Shown: one piece after another, positions 1 through 7,029 of the stretch
Layout: the number at the start of each line of letters is the position of its first letter
How positions within the stretch are numbered: position 1 is the first letter of the stretch
NCBI GenBank assembly: GCA_017525805.1
Contig: JAFXSH010000083.1
Coordinates: forward strand, 1-21,931
Reading direction: 5' to 3'
Source of the DNA: Clostridia bacterium
Lineage (GTDB): Bacteria > Bacillota_A > Clostridia > Christensenellales > Aristaeellaceae
Length of the DNA stretch: 21,931 nt
Position numbers and translations under genes: made by a program
Notes under the pieces: generated by a model
The model's input: the letters and a program-made list of their open reading frames with translations, nothing else
Databases searched by the model: none
Told to the model about the DNA's origin: nothing

Positions 1-23
1 GAAATTAGACTTGGCACTGCTAT

Positions 24-149
24 GCTTCTGGCCCGGCGTCCTTTGGACGCCACCCCGGATGCTAAGCATCCGGGGAAAGCCGGGGAATAATCCGAGGGGA
101 AAGTGTACTTTCCCCCTCGGATTTTCCCGGGCTTTCTTGGGTCAGAAGC
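24..149 (+). repeat. Island A core: closing stem plus three hairpins
   Basis: Seen in the sequence: an 11-bp closing stem (24-34 with 139-149, one G-T pair, motif GCTTCTGGCCC) encloses three hairpins in a row. H1 is 35-51 (7 bp, loop TTT). H2 is 53-75 (10 bp, loop TAA). H3 is 76-135, a long arm of more than 20 bp with a few bulges and the terminal loop TGTA. The reverse complement of the core at 10331-10459 has the same order of parts and much of the same sequence; the core at 5012-5131 has the same fold with different bases. No long reading frame is supported here. It could be a structured RNA, a folded single-stranded DNA site or a MITE-like element; its function is unknown. Confidence 0.8.
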
Positions 150-162
150 CCCAAACTTTCCG

Positions 163-196
163 TAACCCCAGCGAAACACGCGGAACACCTGGGTTA
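163..196 (+). repeat. Island A side hairpin (H4)
   Basis: TAACCCCAG at 163-171 pairs with CTGGGTTA at 189-196 (8 bp, one bulged C, 17-nt loop). It lies just outside the closing stem of the island A core, on the H3 side. The same place holds an inverted repeat in island C (5148-5200) and in island B (10275-10314), so it appears to be part of the composite element. The segment CTTTCCGTAACCCC just before it has a near copy, CTTTCGTAACCCC, beside the island B core. Confidence 0.55.
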
Positions 197-227
197 TTAC
201 AACCATGCAGCTTCGCGAGGAGTGGGT

Positions 228-274
228 CCAGGGCCTCAGGCCCTGGCGCAGGTCTGGGGGCGCGCAGCCCCCAG
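228..274 (+). repeat. Paired GC hairpins, right side of island A
   Basis: Two adjacent hairpins: CCAGGGCC/GGCCCTGG (228-235 with 239-246, loop TCA) and CTGGGGGC/GCCCCCAG (254-261 with 267-274, loop GCGCA), joined by an 8-nt spacer. The layout and loop type match 10549-10597 and 5204-5253. This is one member of a dispersed paired-hairpin family. There is no T-tract, so it is a poor intrinsic terminator. A matching left-hand pair, if present, would lie before the window start. Confidence 0.75.
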
Positions 275-333
275 CGTAACACCTTGTTCGTGATTTAAAG
301 TGTCCATCAAATCATGCTGAAAGGATCACCGCC

Positions 334-852
334 ATGACCGGACGGAAAAAGGTATTTGACGGGGCAACCCGCCGCGAGCGGTACTTGAGCGCGGGGGTGA
401 ATGAAAAGCTGATCATGAACCTGCGGGATATCCACGTGACCATGCGCGCCCTGTACGAGGGGAAGGGAAGCTGCCGCCGGGTGCTGATCGTGCTGGAAAA
501 AACGGGGCCCATGACCCAGAAAGCGCTGACCGAACGGCTGGAGATTCAGCCCGGTTCCATGAGCGACGTGCTGGGGAAAATGGAAGCGGCGGGGCTGGTG
601 ACGCGCACCCCCAGCGAGGAAGACCAGCGCACCGCGGACGTAACGCTGACCCCGGAGGGACAGCGCCGGGCGGCGGAGGCAGCCGAACAGCGCAGGCAGC
701 GCCACGAAAGCATGTTTTCCTGCCTGACGCCGGAGGAAAAGGAAACGCTCATCGGCTTGCTGGAAAAAGTGAACGCCGATTGGGAAATCCGCTATCCATT
801 CCTTCCCGCCGGGGAATGCCCGCCGGAGGAAGGAAATAATCAAAGCCAGTGA
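334..852 (+). CDS. MarR family transcriptional regulator
   Basis: A 172-residue winged helix-turn-helix repressor of the MarR type. Residues about 48-110 form the DNA-binding domain: a helix around AALYEGKG-like sequence, the recognition region containing LTERLEIQPGSMSDVLGKME, then the wing, where SEEDQRTADVTLTPEG fits the usual D-x-R-x-x-x-V-x-L-T-x-x-G pattern. The C-terminal third (EAAEQRRQRHESMFSCLTPEEKETLIGLLEK) is the helical dimer region. AAAGGA at 320-325, 8 nt before the ATG, supports the start. The gene stands alone on the plus strand between repeat island A and a convergent oxidoreductase gene. Its target and ligand cannot be told from sequence; MarR proteins often regulate themselves or an adjacent gene, but no clear operator palindrome is seen. 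Confidence 0.88.
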   Translation: MTGRKKVFDGATRRERYLSAGVNEKLIMNLRDIHVTMRALYEGKGSCRRVLIVLEKTGPMTQKALTERLEIQPGSMSDVLGKMEAAGLVTRTPSEEDQRTADVTLTPEGQRRAAEAAEQRRQRHESMFSCLTPEEKETLIGLLEKVNADWEIRYPFLPAGECPPEEGNNQSQ

Positions 853-891
853 AAGGGAACGCCGTACCGTTCTCTTCACTGGCTTCTTTCT
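843..891. terminator. Bidirectional intrinsic terminator
   Basis: AAGCCAGTGAA (843-853) pairs perfectly with TTCACTGGCTT (875-885). The stem continues past a bulged A through GGGAACG/CGTTCTC to a 6-nt loop, about 18 bp in all. It is followed by a loose T-rich run (TTCTTTCT) on the plus strand and TTTGATTATTT on the minus strand. It sits between the convergent marR-type gene and the oxidoreductase gene and overlaps the last codons of the former. Confidence 0.8.
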
Positions 892-902
892 ATCCGCGTT
901 TT

Positions 903-2180
903 TCAGCAGCCGGTAAACGCGCCGTTCTCCGTCAGCGCCCGGCGCAGCTCCCCGATGTCGATTTGTTTTACGTTTGTCCCGTGCCGCGCCGCGATGGCAG
1001 CGGCGGTGCCCGCCGCCTGGCCTAAGGTGGTCACGATGGGCATGACGCGGTAGGACGCCTGGGCCTCGTGGGTGGAAGAGATGCAGCGGCCCGCCACCAG
1101 CAGGTTTTCCGCGTTTTTCGGCTGCAAGCATCGGTACGGGATGGTATACCAAGTCCCGGCGGGGAAATAGTAATGGCTGGTGCCGCTGCCCTCCGGGTTA
1201 TGAATATCGATATCGTAATTCCCGGCGGCGACGGCGTCCTCAAATTTTACGCAGTTCACCAGGTCCTCCTGGGTGAGGGTATACTCGCCGTCGATCATGC
1301 GGCTTTCCCGGGCCCCGATTTCCCCGGCGGAATACAAAAGCTGGCTGTGCTCGAAGCCCGGCACTTCCTTCCGAAGAAATTCATACATTTCCAGCATCTG
1401 TTCCCGGGCCAGCATTTCCGCTTCCGTCACGTCGAAGGGGTCCGTGGGATCGTGCTTCACGATGCGGGTGGTGTTGAAATGCAGCATGCCGTCCACCAAT
1501 GTCCCGAACACCAGCACGTTTTCCCGGGGATTTTTTATTTTGCCCGCCGCCTGCCATTCCTTGTACTTCCGCTGCATCAGCGCCCGATTGCGGTGATAAG
1601 CGTCAATGTCCACATTGCCGATGCGGAAGCACAGCGTCATGGGCTGGCACAGCCCGTCCGGGCGACCCAGATGATACGGGCACCCCGCCAGCACCGCCAA
1701 GTCCGCGTCGCCGGTGCAGTCGATGAAATACCGGCCCCGGAAGGTGAGCACCCCCGCCTTGGTGGCCGCCCGCACAGCGGTGAGCGTTTCTCCCTCCTTT
1801 TCCACGCCGCACAGCACGGCATGGAAAAGCACTTGTACCCCTTCCCGTCGGAGGAGACGGTCAAGAGCGATTTTCAAATATTCTTCATGGATCGTTTCCG
1901 GGCCGGGCTCATAGCCGCCCAATTCGGACAGCAATTGGCGCAGTTCCGAGAAAAACCCCCGGCTCAGGTCGAACCGTTCTCCGTCCACCGTGGTATAGTA
2001 GGGCATGAAGGGATTGATCAGGCACGTGCCCGGCGCGCCGCCCAGAAACCCGGCCTTCTCGATCACCAGCACCTTTCCCATGCCCATCCGCCGGGCGGAA
2101 ACCGCCGCCGCCACCCCTGTCAGGCCGCCGCCCACTACGATCAAGTCCCACACCATGGACGTTTTTTCCGTAATGTTCAT
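903..2180 (-). CDS. FAD-dependent oxidoreductase (FAD_oxidored type)
   Basis: A 425-residue flavoprotein. The N-terminus has the Rossmann dinucleotide fold with VVGGGLTGVAAA (residues 15-26), ending the second strand with VLVIEKAGFLGG. The C-terminus has the second FAD contact region, LLVAGRCISSTHEAQASYR followed by GQAAGTAAAIAARHG. This arrangement fits the PF12831-type FAD oxidoreductases, whose substrates are mostly unknown. The longer reading frame begins 20 codons upstream, but AAAGGAG ends 7 nt before the ATG at 2180, which decides the start. No signal peptide or Tat motif is visible, so it is probably cytoplasmic. Upstream lie repeat element E and recF; the neighbours do not indicate a pathway. 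Confidence 0.85.
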   Translation of the reverse strand: MNITEKTSMVWDLIVVGGGLTGVAAAVSARRMGMGKVLVIEKAGFLGGAPGTCLINPFMPYYTTVDGERFDLSRGFFSELRQLLSELGGYEPGPETIHEEYLKIALDRLLRREGVQVLFHAVLCGVEKEGETLTAVRAATKAGVLTFRGRYFIDCTGDADLAVLAGCPYHLGRPDGLCQPMTLCFRIGNVDIDAYHRNRALMQRKYKEWQAAGKIKNPRENVLVFGTLVDGMLHFNTTRIVKHDPTDPFDVTEAEMLAREQMLEMYEFLRKEVPGFEHSQLLYSAGEIGARESRMIDGEYTLTQEDLVNCVKFEDAVAAGNYDIDIHNPEGSGTSHYYFPAGTWYTIPYRCLQPKNAENLLVAGRCISSTHEAQASYRVMPIVTTLGQAAGTAAAIAARHGTNVKQIDIGELRRALTENGAFTGC

Positions 2181-2250
2181 TTTCAAACTCCTTTTCCAGA
2201 TATTTGTTTGATCTACGAGATTTCCGGAAGCTTTAAGCAAGAACGGAGTG

Positions 2251-2363
2251 CTGGGATTTCACCCCAGACCCCGCCAGGGAGACCTCCCCGCCATACCTGC
2301 GGGTATTGCCTGATGCGTCGAGAAAGCTTGGTTCAGGGGTTTAGGGGGCTGAAGAAGTCCCCT
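2251..2363 (-). repeat. Degenerate paired-hairpin element E overlapping recF end
   Basis: On the minus strand this reads AGGGG-ACTTCTTCAGC-CCCCT (2363-2343), then CCCCTGAACC, a 40-nt non-matching stretch, then GGGAGGTCTCCC (2288-2277) and CTGGGGTGAAATCCCAG (2267-2251). The first part matches the TTCTTCA-loop hairpins at 4935-4953 and 10200-10220. The second part resembles the other end type. It looks like a composite island that lacks the three-hairpin core. The left part contains the last codons and TGA stop of recF. Confidence 0.6.
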
Positions 2364-3496
2364 GCCCCGTCCTCTTTCGTATCGTCTTCCGCCGCGGGCG
2401 CCGGATCTCCTTCACACTCCCTAATGCTGCCGTTTTCCACCCGCAGCACGCAGGCGGGGCGAGCGCCGATAAAATCGGCCTGATCGGTACAGGTCAGCAG
2501 GGCCTGGGCGCGGCCGATGCGCGCGATGAGGCGGCGGCGGCGGTCCGGGTCCAGTTCGCTGAGCACGTCGTCCAGGAGCAGCAGGGGCGGTTCGCCCTGA
2601 TTGGCTTCCAGCAGGTCAAAAGCGGCCAGCTTCATGGACAGGGCGGCGGTGCGCATCTGGCCCTGGGAGCCGAACGCCTTGATGGACTCCCCGCAGAGGG
2701 TCAGGTCGATATCGTCCCGGTGGGGACCGAAACAGGTGGTTTGGCGGCGAAGGTCTTCTTCCCGGCATGCGTGCAGGCCGGAAAGCATATCCTGCTCCAC
2801 GTGCTCGCTCTGGGCCAAGGCGCTTTGATAGCGAAGGGCAAAGCTTTCTTCCTCCCTGCCGCCAATATACCGGTAATGGGTGGCGGCGCGCTTGTGCAAT
2901 TGTTCGCAGGCGGTCCTTCGCAGGCGCACCACCGGTGCGGCGGCGGCGGCCAGCTGCTCGTCCCAGGCGGACAGGGACCGGATATCTCCCTGTTTCAGCA
3001 GGGCGTTCCGCTGCTTCAAAGCGGTCATATAGGTTTGCAGGGCGTAAAAGTACGCTTTCTGCAACTGGGAAAGCAGCATATCCAGGAACCGGCGGCGGGC
3101 CTGGGGCCCTTCTTTCACCAGCGCCAGGTCCTCCGGGGAAAAGATCACGCAGGTGGCGTGACCCATCAGCTCTCCCAGCCGGGAGGCGGTTTTCCCGTTT
3201 ACGTAGACCACCTTCCGGCGGCGGGCGTTCTCAAACAGCCTTACGCCCACCTCATGCCTGCCGTCCCGCCGTTCCACAGTCAACTGCACAGCGGCGGTTT
3301 CCTGTCCCCGGCGGATCATTTCCTTATCGTTGCTGGTGCGGTGGCTGCGGCCTAAGCAGCACAGATGCACCGCTTCCAGCAGGTTGGTTTTTCCCGCCCC
3401 ATTTTCGCCCACCAAGACAGTCACGCCCTCGGGCGGGGCAAGCATCACCTGGCCATACCCCCGAAAATCACGCAGCCTCAGCGCTGTCATCCGCAT
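2333..3496 (-). CDS. recF: DNA replication and repair protein RecF
   Basis: RecF is an SMC/ABC-type ATPase that binds gapped DNA and, with RecO and RecR, loads RecA. Visible motifs: Walker A GENGAGKT (residues 30-37), FGPHRDD (256-262), the ABC signature FGSQGQMRT (275-283) and Walker B LLLLDDVLSELD (305-316). The start is the ATG at 3496, preceded by GGGAGGG with a 7-nt gap. The open frame runs 64 codons further up, but those codons read through two parS sites (giving MFHVKH and VSRET), so the extension is spurious. At 387 residues it is about 20 longer than usual; the extra tail is acidic and low-complexity, and its last residues lie in repeat element E. It is not beside dnaA, dnaN or gyrB in this window. 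Confidence 0.95.
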   Translation of the reverse strand: MRMTALRLRDFRGYGQVMLAPPEGVTVLVGENGAGKTNLLEAVHLCCLGRSHRTSNDKEMIRRGQETAAVQLTVERRDGRHEVGVRLFENARRRKVVYVNGKTASRLGELMGHATCVIFSPEDLALVKEGPQARRRFLDMLLSQLQKAYFYALQTYMTALKQRNALLKQGDIRSLSAWDEQLAAAAAPVVRLRRTACEQLHKRAATHYRYIGGREEESFALRYQSALAQSEHVEQDMLSGLHACREEDLRRQTTCFGPHRDDIDLTLCGESIKAFGSQGQMRTAALSMKLAAFDLLEANQGEPPLLLLDDVLSELDPDRRRRLIARIGRAQALLTCTDQADFIGARPACVLRVENGSIRECEGDPAPAAEDDTKEDGAGDFFSPLNP

Positions 3497-3566
3497 ATAA
3501 CGTCCCTCCCGCTCTTCCCGTTCAGTTTGCCACAACCCCGCCGGAAAGTCAACGGTCCCCCCACAA

Positions 3567-3582
3567 TGTTTCACGTGAAACA
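3567..3582. promoter_or_regulatory. parS site 1 (ParB binding)
   Basis: TGTTTCACGTGAAACA is an exact match to the bacterial parS consensus as I know it, and the palindrome extends to 20 bp (AATGTTTCACGTGAAACATT, 3565-3584). parS is the site where ParB/Spo0J loads to organise and segregate the origin region. It lies 70 bp upstream of recF, divergent from the permease gene. Confidence 0.95.
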
Positions 3583-3604
3583 TTCTGCCCTGCGCCGATA
3601 AAAT

Positions 3605-3620
3605 TGTTTCACGTGAAACA
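3605..3620. promoter_or_regulatory. parS site 2 (ParB binding)
   Basis: A second exact TGTTTCACGTGAAACA, 38 bp centre to centre from the first. Paired parS sites strengthen the inference that this segment lies in the origin-proximal part of the chromosome, although no parA, parB, dnaA or DnaA-box cluster is in the window. Confidence 0.95.
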
Positions 3621-3642
3621 TCGCGCAGATTGAAAAAAAGCA

Positions 3643-3672
3643 TGGACGAAGGGCCCTCCGCTGTGTTATAAT
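3643..3672 (+). promoter_or_regulatory. Sigma-70 type promoter for AI-2E permease
   Basis: A perfect -10 TATAAT at 3667-3672 with an extended TG (TGTTATAAT), preceded at 18 bp by TGGACG (3643-3648, 4 of 6 to the -35 consensus). The expected start of transcription is near 3679, giving a leader of about 65 nt. Site 2 of parS ends 22 bp before the -35, so ParB spreading could affect this promoter (inference). Confidence 0.7.
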
Positions 3673-3744
3673 TCCCATGGAAAAGCATTATTGTTCATAT
3701 GTTTTTATACATCACAGCAACCGACCCTGCAAGGAGGAAGCCCA

Positions 3745-4911
3745 ATGAGCGAACAGGAACATCCCCTCGCCAAATGGTTTGGGGATAGGAAGATCGTCCG
3801 CCTGATGCTGCTTGCCGCGCTGCTGGCCCTGGCGGTGATCCATATAGAATTTCTGATCAACACCCTGATCATGCTTTGGCGGGTGGCCAGCCCGCTGATC
3901 GTGGGCGCGATCCTGGCCTATATTTTGGAAATCATCATCAAACGCTTTGAAAAGCTGTTCTTTCCGCAAAGCAAAAACAAATGGCTGTGCCAGGCGCGGC
4001 GGCCTATCTGCATTCTGCTGGCCACGGTGCTGGTGGTTTTCCTGGCAGTGCTGATGGTGTCCATCATCATCCCCGGACTGACGGATGCTTTCACCGTGCT
4101 GAGCCGCGAGTTCCCCAACTATTTCATCCAAGTAAAAAGCTGGGTGATGACGACCTTCAGCGACATTCCCACCGTGACCGATTACGTGAAAGATTTGGAG
4201 CTGGATTGGGCTTTCATCCAGGACCGGGCGGTGCAGTGGGCCATTAACGGTATCGGCGATAACAGCCTGCTGACCAATACGGTGACGGTGATCAGCGCCG
4301 TGACCGGTTCCATCGCCAATTTCCTGATCTCCGCCATCTTCGCCATTTTCCTGTTAGGAAGCAAACAGAAGCTGCAAAACCAGTACCACAATGTGATGTG
4401 GGCCGCCGTAAACGAAAAGCGCAACGGCAAAGTACAGCACGTCCTGCATACAGCCAACCGGTGCTTCTCCGGGTTCATCGTGGGCCAGAGCATCAACGGC
4501 CTGATCCTGGGCGTGCTCACCTGGCTGGGCATGCGTATCTTCGGCATGCCCTACGCCCTGATGGTAGGCGTGCTCAGCGGCACCACCTCCCTGATCCCCA
4601 TCATCGGCGGATATATCGGCGCGGCGCTGGGCACCTTCCTGGTGTTCACCGCCAATCCCAGCTTAGCTCTCTGGTTCCTCATCTTCATCGTGGCCCTTCA
4701 AAATGTGCAGGGCAATATCCTGTACCCCCGTCTGGTGGGCAATTCCGTGGGGCTTCCCAGCCTGTGGGTGCTGGCGGCGGTGTCCGTGGGCGGCGGTCTG
4801 AACGGCGTTGGCGGCATGATCATGGCCGTACCTATTACCGCAACCGCATACACCCTGGTGCACGAATGGGTGCAGAAGAAAAAGGAACTGGCAAATGGCA
4901 AAAAAGCATAA
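3745..4911 (+). CDS. AI-2E family transporter (YtvI/PerM-like permease)
   Basis: A 388-residue polytopic membrane protein of the PF01594 family. Hydrophobic segments begin near residue 20 and continue to the end. The C-terminal half carries the family's characteristic run SGTTSLIPIIGGYIGA followed by VQGNILYPRLVGNSVGLP and VLAAVSVGGGLNGVGGMIMAVP. The family includes putative exporters of autoinducer-2 and Na+/H+ antiporters, and most members have no proven substrate, so the name should not be taken as evidence of quorum sensing. AAGGAGG at 3731-3737, 7 nt before the ATG, fixes the start 18 codons inside the longest frame. It appears to be a single-gene unit driven by the promoter at 3643-3672 and followed by repeat island C. 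Confidence 0.9.
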   Translation: MSEQEHPLAKWFGDRKIVRLMLLAALLALAVIHIEFLINTLIMLWRVASPLIVGAILAYILEIIIKRFEKLFFPQSKNKWLCQARRPICILLATVLVVFLAVLMVSIIIPGLTDAFTVLSREFPNYFIQVKSWVMTTFSDIPTVTDYVKDLELDWAFIQDRAVQWAINGIGDNSLLTNTVTVISAVTGSIANFLISAIFAIFLLGSKQKLQNQYHNVMWAAVNEKRNGKVQHVLHTANRCFSGFIVGQSINGLILGVLTWLGMRIFGMPYALMVGVLSGTTSLIPIIGGYIGAALGTFLVFTANPSLALWFLIFIVALQNVQGNILYPRLVGNSVGLPSLWVLAAVSVGGGLNGVGGMIMAVPITATAYTLVHEWVQKKKELANGKKA

Positions 4912-4934
4912 TACCGCTGAAACGAAGCAATAAT

Positions 4935-4986
4935 GGGGGCTTCTTCAGCCCCCAACCCCCTGAACCAGGGAGGTTTCCCTCCCTGG
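4935..4986 (+). repeat. Paired GC hairpins, left side of island C
   Basis: GGGGGC/GCCCCC (4935-4940 with 4948-4953, loop TTCTTCA), spacer AACCCCCTGAA, then CCAGGGAGG/CCTCCCTGG (4965-4973 with 4978-4986, loop TTTC). The loop TTCTTCA is identical to that at 10207-10213 and in element E. It begins 24 bp after the permease stop and could protect or end that mRNA, but it lacks a T-tract. Confidence 0.8.
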
Positions 4987-5011
4987 ACCCACTCTCTGGC
5001 TGCAATTCATG

Positions 5012-5131
5012 GCTCCTGGGCGGGCGGCAAAGCCGCCATGGTGCGCGAAGCGCACCTGAAAAACGAGGATATGACCAGGAAAAAGCGAGCTTTTTCCCTG
5101 GCATATACCTCGTTTTTCTTTGCCCAGGAGC
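5012..5131 (+). repeat. Island C core: closing stem plus three hairpins
   Basis: A perfect 10-bp closing stem GCTCCTGGGC/GCCCAGGAGC (5012-5021 with 5122-5131) surrounds three hairpins. H1 is GGCGGC/GCCGCC (5023-5037, loop AAA). H2 is GGTGCGC/GCGCACC (5040-5056, loop GAA). H3 is a long arm (5059-5117) with a 10-bp base AAAAACGAGG/CCTCGTTTTT, an ATAT/ATAT internal helix, CCAGG/CCTGG and an A5/T5 tip. The order and relative sizes are those of islands A and B, while nearly every stem base differs apart from the closing-stem motif GCTYCTGG. This conservation of fold without sequence is the strongest evidence that the structure itself matters. Confidence 0.8.
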
Positions 5132-5147
5132 TTACTAAATGAGCTCT

Positions 5148-5200
5148 CCCAATCAGGCGCGTATTGTTTGTTTTTATGCGTTTGTAAATCACCGATTGGG
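5148..5200 (+). repeat. Island C side hairpin (H4)
   Basis: CCCAATC (5148-5154) pairs with GATTGGG (5194-5200) around a 39-nt AT-richer loop. It occupies the same place relative to the core as the inverted repeats at 163-196 and 10275-10314. Confidence 0.5.
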
Positions 5201-5203
5201 GTG

Positions 5204-5253
5204 CAGGGGGCGAAGTCCCCTGCCGCGGGTTTCAGGGGCCGCGGAGGCCCCTG
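5204..5253 (+). repeat. Paired GC hairpins, right side of island C
   Basis: CAGGGG/CCCCTG (5204-5209 with 5217-5222) and CAGGGGCC/GGCCCCTG (5233-5240 with 5246-5253, loop GCGGA). The GCGGA loop is identical to that of 10577-10597. It ends 10 bp before the stop codon of the convergent metal permease gene. Confidence 0.8.
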
Positions 5254-5263
5254 AACACTATCA

Positions 5264-6106
5264 TTACTGCACCCGCGCCCGCAGCGGCAGAGTGGCGGCG
5301 TAGCAAATGGCGGCGCACAGTACGATAGCCGCGCCCGCGCCGGTGTTTTCCATGTAGTAGGAAATCACCAGGCCCGCCACGCCGCAGAACAGGCCGATCA
5401 ATACGCTGAACAGGGCATGCTGGGCGGCGGTGCGGGATACGTTGCGGGCGGCGGCGGCGGGCAGGATCAGCAGGGCGTTGATCAAAAGCACGCCCACCCA
5501 GCGGATGGACAGCATGACCACCACCGCCACCAGGGACACGAAAGCGTATTCCACCCATTTGGTGCTGACGCCCCGGCTCTGGGCCAGGGCGGGGTTCACG
5601 GCGGTGAGCAGCAGCTTGTTATACAGCAGCGCCCAGGCGCCGACGCCCAAGGGCAGCGCCAGCAGCAGCCACAGCAGGTCGCCCTCCGGCACGGACACGA
5701 TGTCCCCCGCCAGCAGGGCCGAATACTTGGCAAAGCTGCCGTTTCGGGACAGGATCAGCAGCCCCGCCGCAATGCCCGTGGAGGAAAACACGCTGATGAT
5801 GGTGTCCGCCGACGCGCCGCCGGTGCGGTTGATGCGGGAAATCATCACGGCCCACACCACGCCGAAAAGGATCATGCTGACCAATTGGCTTTGAATGCCC
5901 AAAAGCAATCCAAGGCCCACCCCGCAGAGGGCGGAGTGACCCAAGGCGTCCGAAAAGAACGCCATGCGCCGGTTCACCGCCATGGTGCCCATGAGGGCCA
6001 GCAGCGGGGTCAAAAGCAGGATCGCCAGCAGGCCCCGCTTCATAAAATCCAGCTCAAAGCACTCAAAGGGCAGGATGGCGTTCATGATTTGATAAATGGT
6101 GGGCAA
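5264..6106 (-). CDS. znuB: Metal ABC transporter permease (ABC-3, ZnuB-like)
   Basis: A 280-residue polytopic membrane protein of the ABC-3 family, the membrane subunit of zinc or manganese importers. Recognisable stretches are the N-terminal LLLTPLLALMGTMAVNRRMAFFSDALGHSALCGVGLG and the C-terminal RWVGVLLINALLILPAAAARN, both typical of ZnuB/MntB proteins. I chose the TTG at 6106 because GTGAGG lies 7 nt upstream; the ATG at 6085 is possible but has no clear ribosome site. It starts 16 bp after the GNAT stop, so it is probably translated from the same transcript. Its likely partner ATPase is at 8247-9053, separated by three genes and a repeat. No substrate-binding protein is present, and metal specificity (Zn or Mn) cannot be assigned. 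Confidence 0.87.
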   Translation of the reverse strand: MPTIYQIMNAILPFECFELDFMKRGLLAILLLTPLLALMGTMAVNRRMAFFSDALGHSALCGVGLGLLLGIQSQLVSMILFGVVWAVMISRINRTGGASADTIISVFSSTGIAAGLLILSRNGSFAKYSALLAGDIVSVPEGDLLWLLLALPLGVGAWALLYNKLLLTAVNPALAQSRGVSTKWVEYAFVSLVAVVVMLSIRWVGVLLINALLILPAAAARNVSRTAAQHALFSVLIGLFCGVAGLVISYYMENTGAGAAIVLCAAICYAATLPLRARVQ

Positions 6107-6122
6107 GGAAAGGCCTCACTTT

Positions 6123-7016
6123 CTACAGCTCTATGTTTTGCTTTTCCTTCAAAGAGGGGTGCGTCTTGGCGTAATCCGAAGCTCCATGCGTAAAATCGCC
6201 GCGCTTCATGGCGTCATAATATTCCTGCTGCCACCCGCTATACGTTTGCATTTCATTGATAACGATTTCGGGCTTCACGGTCATTTCCACCCAGGCGGGC
6301 GTGAAGCCGCACCGGAGGGCGTTGCGCACGGACAGCAGATTGGACCAGGCGGAGCAGTAAAAGGGCACTTTATTCCGCTCCAGGATTTCCAGGGCCAGGC
6401 GGCTGGTGAGGGCGGCGGCAATGCCCTGCCCGCGGTATTCCGGCAGCACGTCCACACCGATCTGCCACATCATCTCCGCGTCCGCCGAGCACCCGGCCAG
6501 GCCGATCAGGGCTTCGCGGTCATAAGCGCCCACGCCCAGCACGTCCAATTCCTTCCGATCCTCACACAGGGCGTTGTGCCATTCAGGAAGATAAAGCCCG
6601 GAAAAATCCTTCTGTTCCAATACTTTCAGCGGATACGCGCAGGGCAAAGGCCGCACCTTTTCCGGGTCCGGCAATTGATATTCCGCCATGAAACACACCT
6701 TTTGCTGAAACGGAGCCAGCCTTTCGTCCAGCCAATGGATGGCGGGGGGTTCAAAGCAGCGGTAAAATTCAAATGTATGGATATATTCCGCCGCAATATC
6801 CTTGTATCCCTCCAGGGCTGAAACCACCACATTGCTTCCGTAGGAAACAAAGTTCATGGGAATAGGCGCTTTGTAGTATTTCTTGGCTTCGGCGCTCAGC
6901 CCGCCGCCGCCGGAGGCCACCACCGGGGTGGGTTTTAAAAAATCCTCCGGGTCGCAGTTCAGGTCCCGGGCGGATTGTTCCATGGCGATCCGCCAGATTT
7001 CTTTCTTGCTGAACAT
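6123..7016 (-). CDS. GNAT family N-acetyltransferase
   Basis: A 297-residue protein with a C-terminal GNAT domain. The acetyl-CoA binding motif is YRGQGIAAAL (residues 194-203), followed by the usual helix, LTSRLALEILE, and SNLLSVRNALRCGF (226-239), the late acetyl-CoA contact segment. The first 150 or so residues are not an obvious second GNAT copy and I do not recognise them beyond this family of two-part clostridial acetyltransferases. The ATG at 7016 is preceded by AAAGGA at a 10-nt distance; the frame is open 20 codons further upstream, overlapping the NUDIX gene. It lies 13 bp after the NUDIX stop and 16 bp before the metal permease, so it is likely in an operon. Substrate unknown. Confidence 0.85.
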   Translation of the reverse strand: MFSKKEIWRIAMEQSARDLNCDPEDFLKPTPVVASGGGGLSAEAKKYYKAPIPMNFVSYGSNVVVSALEGYKDIAAEYIHTFEFYRCFEPPAIHWLDERLAPFQQKVCFMAEYQLPDPEKVRPLPCAYPLKVLEQKDFSGLYLPEWHNALCEDRKELDVLGVGAYDREALIGLAGCSADAEMMWQIGVDVLPEYRGQGIAAALTSRLALEILERNKVPFYCSAWSNLLSVRNALRCGFTPAWVEMTVKPEIVINEMQTYSGWQQEYYDAMKRGDFTHGASDYAKTHPSLKEKQNIEL

Positions 7017-7029
7017 GACTTGTTTTCCT

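Noticed and set aside
24..149. Intrinsic terminator, riboswitch or attC-like recombination site
   Set aside because: There is no T-tract, no known riboswitch core or ligand-type neighbour gene, and no R/L box pair or integrase; the three-hairpin plan fits none of these.
11..298. 95-codon frame across island A as a protein
   Set aside because: It lies wholly in palindromic repeat DNA, has no ribosome site and shows no family-like sequence; the stems explain the sequence better.
1068..2483. Long plus-strand frame opposite the oxidoreductase
   Set aside because: Composition is His/Ala/Gly/Gln-rich as expected for an antisense shadow in GC-rich DNA, and the minus strand has clear FAD-binding motifs and a ribosome site. 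The same applies to the long antisense frame at 8971-10158 opposite recA and the one at 11612-12907 opposite murA.
3497..3688. Open 64-codon N-terminal extension of RecF
   Set aside because: It reads through two parS palindromes (MFHVKH, VSRET), and a strong GGGAGGG ribosome site sits just before the internal ATG at 3496.
3745..4911. Quorum-sensing (AI-2) export system
   Set aside because: The family name is historical and most members have no proven AI-2 transport; no luxS or lsr genes are in the window.
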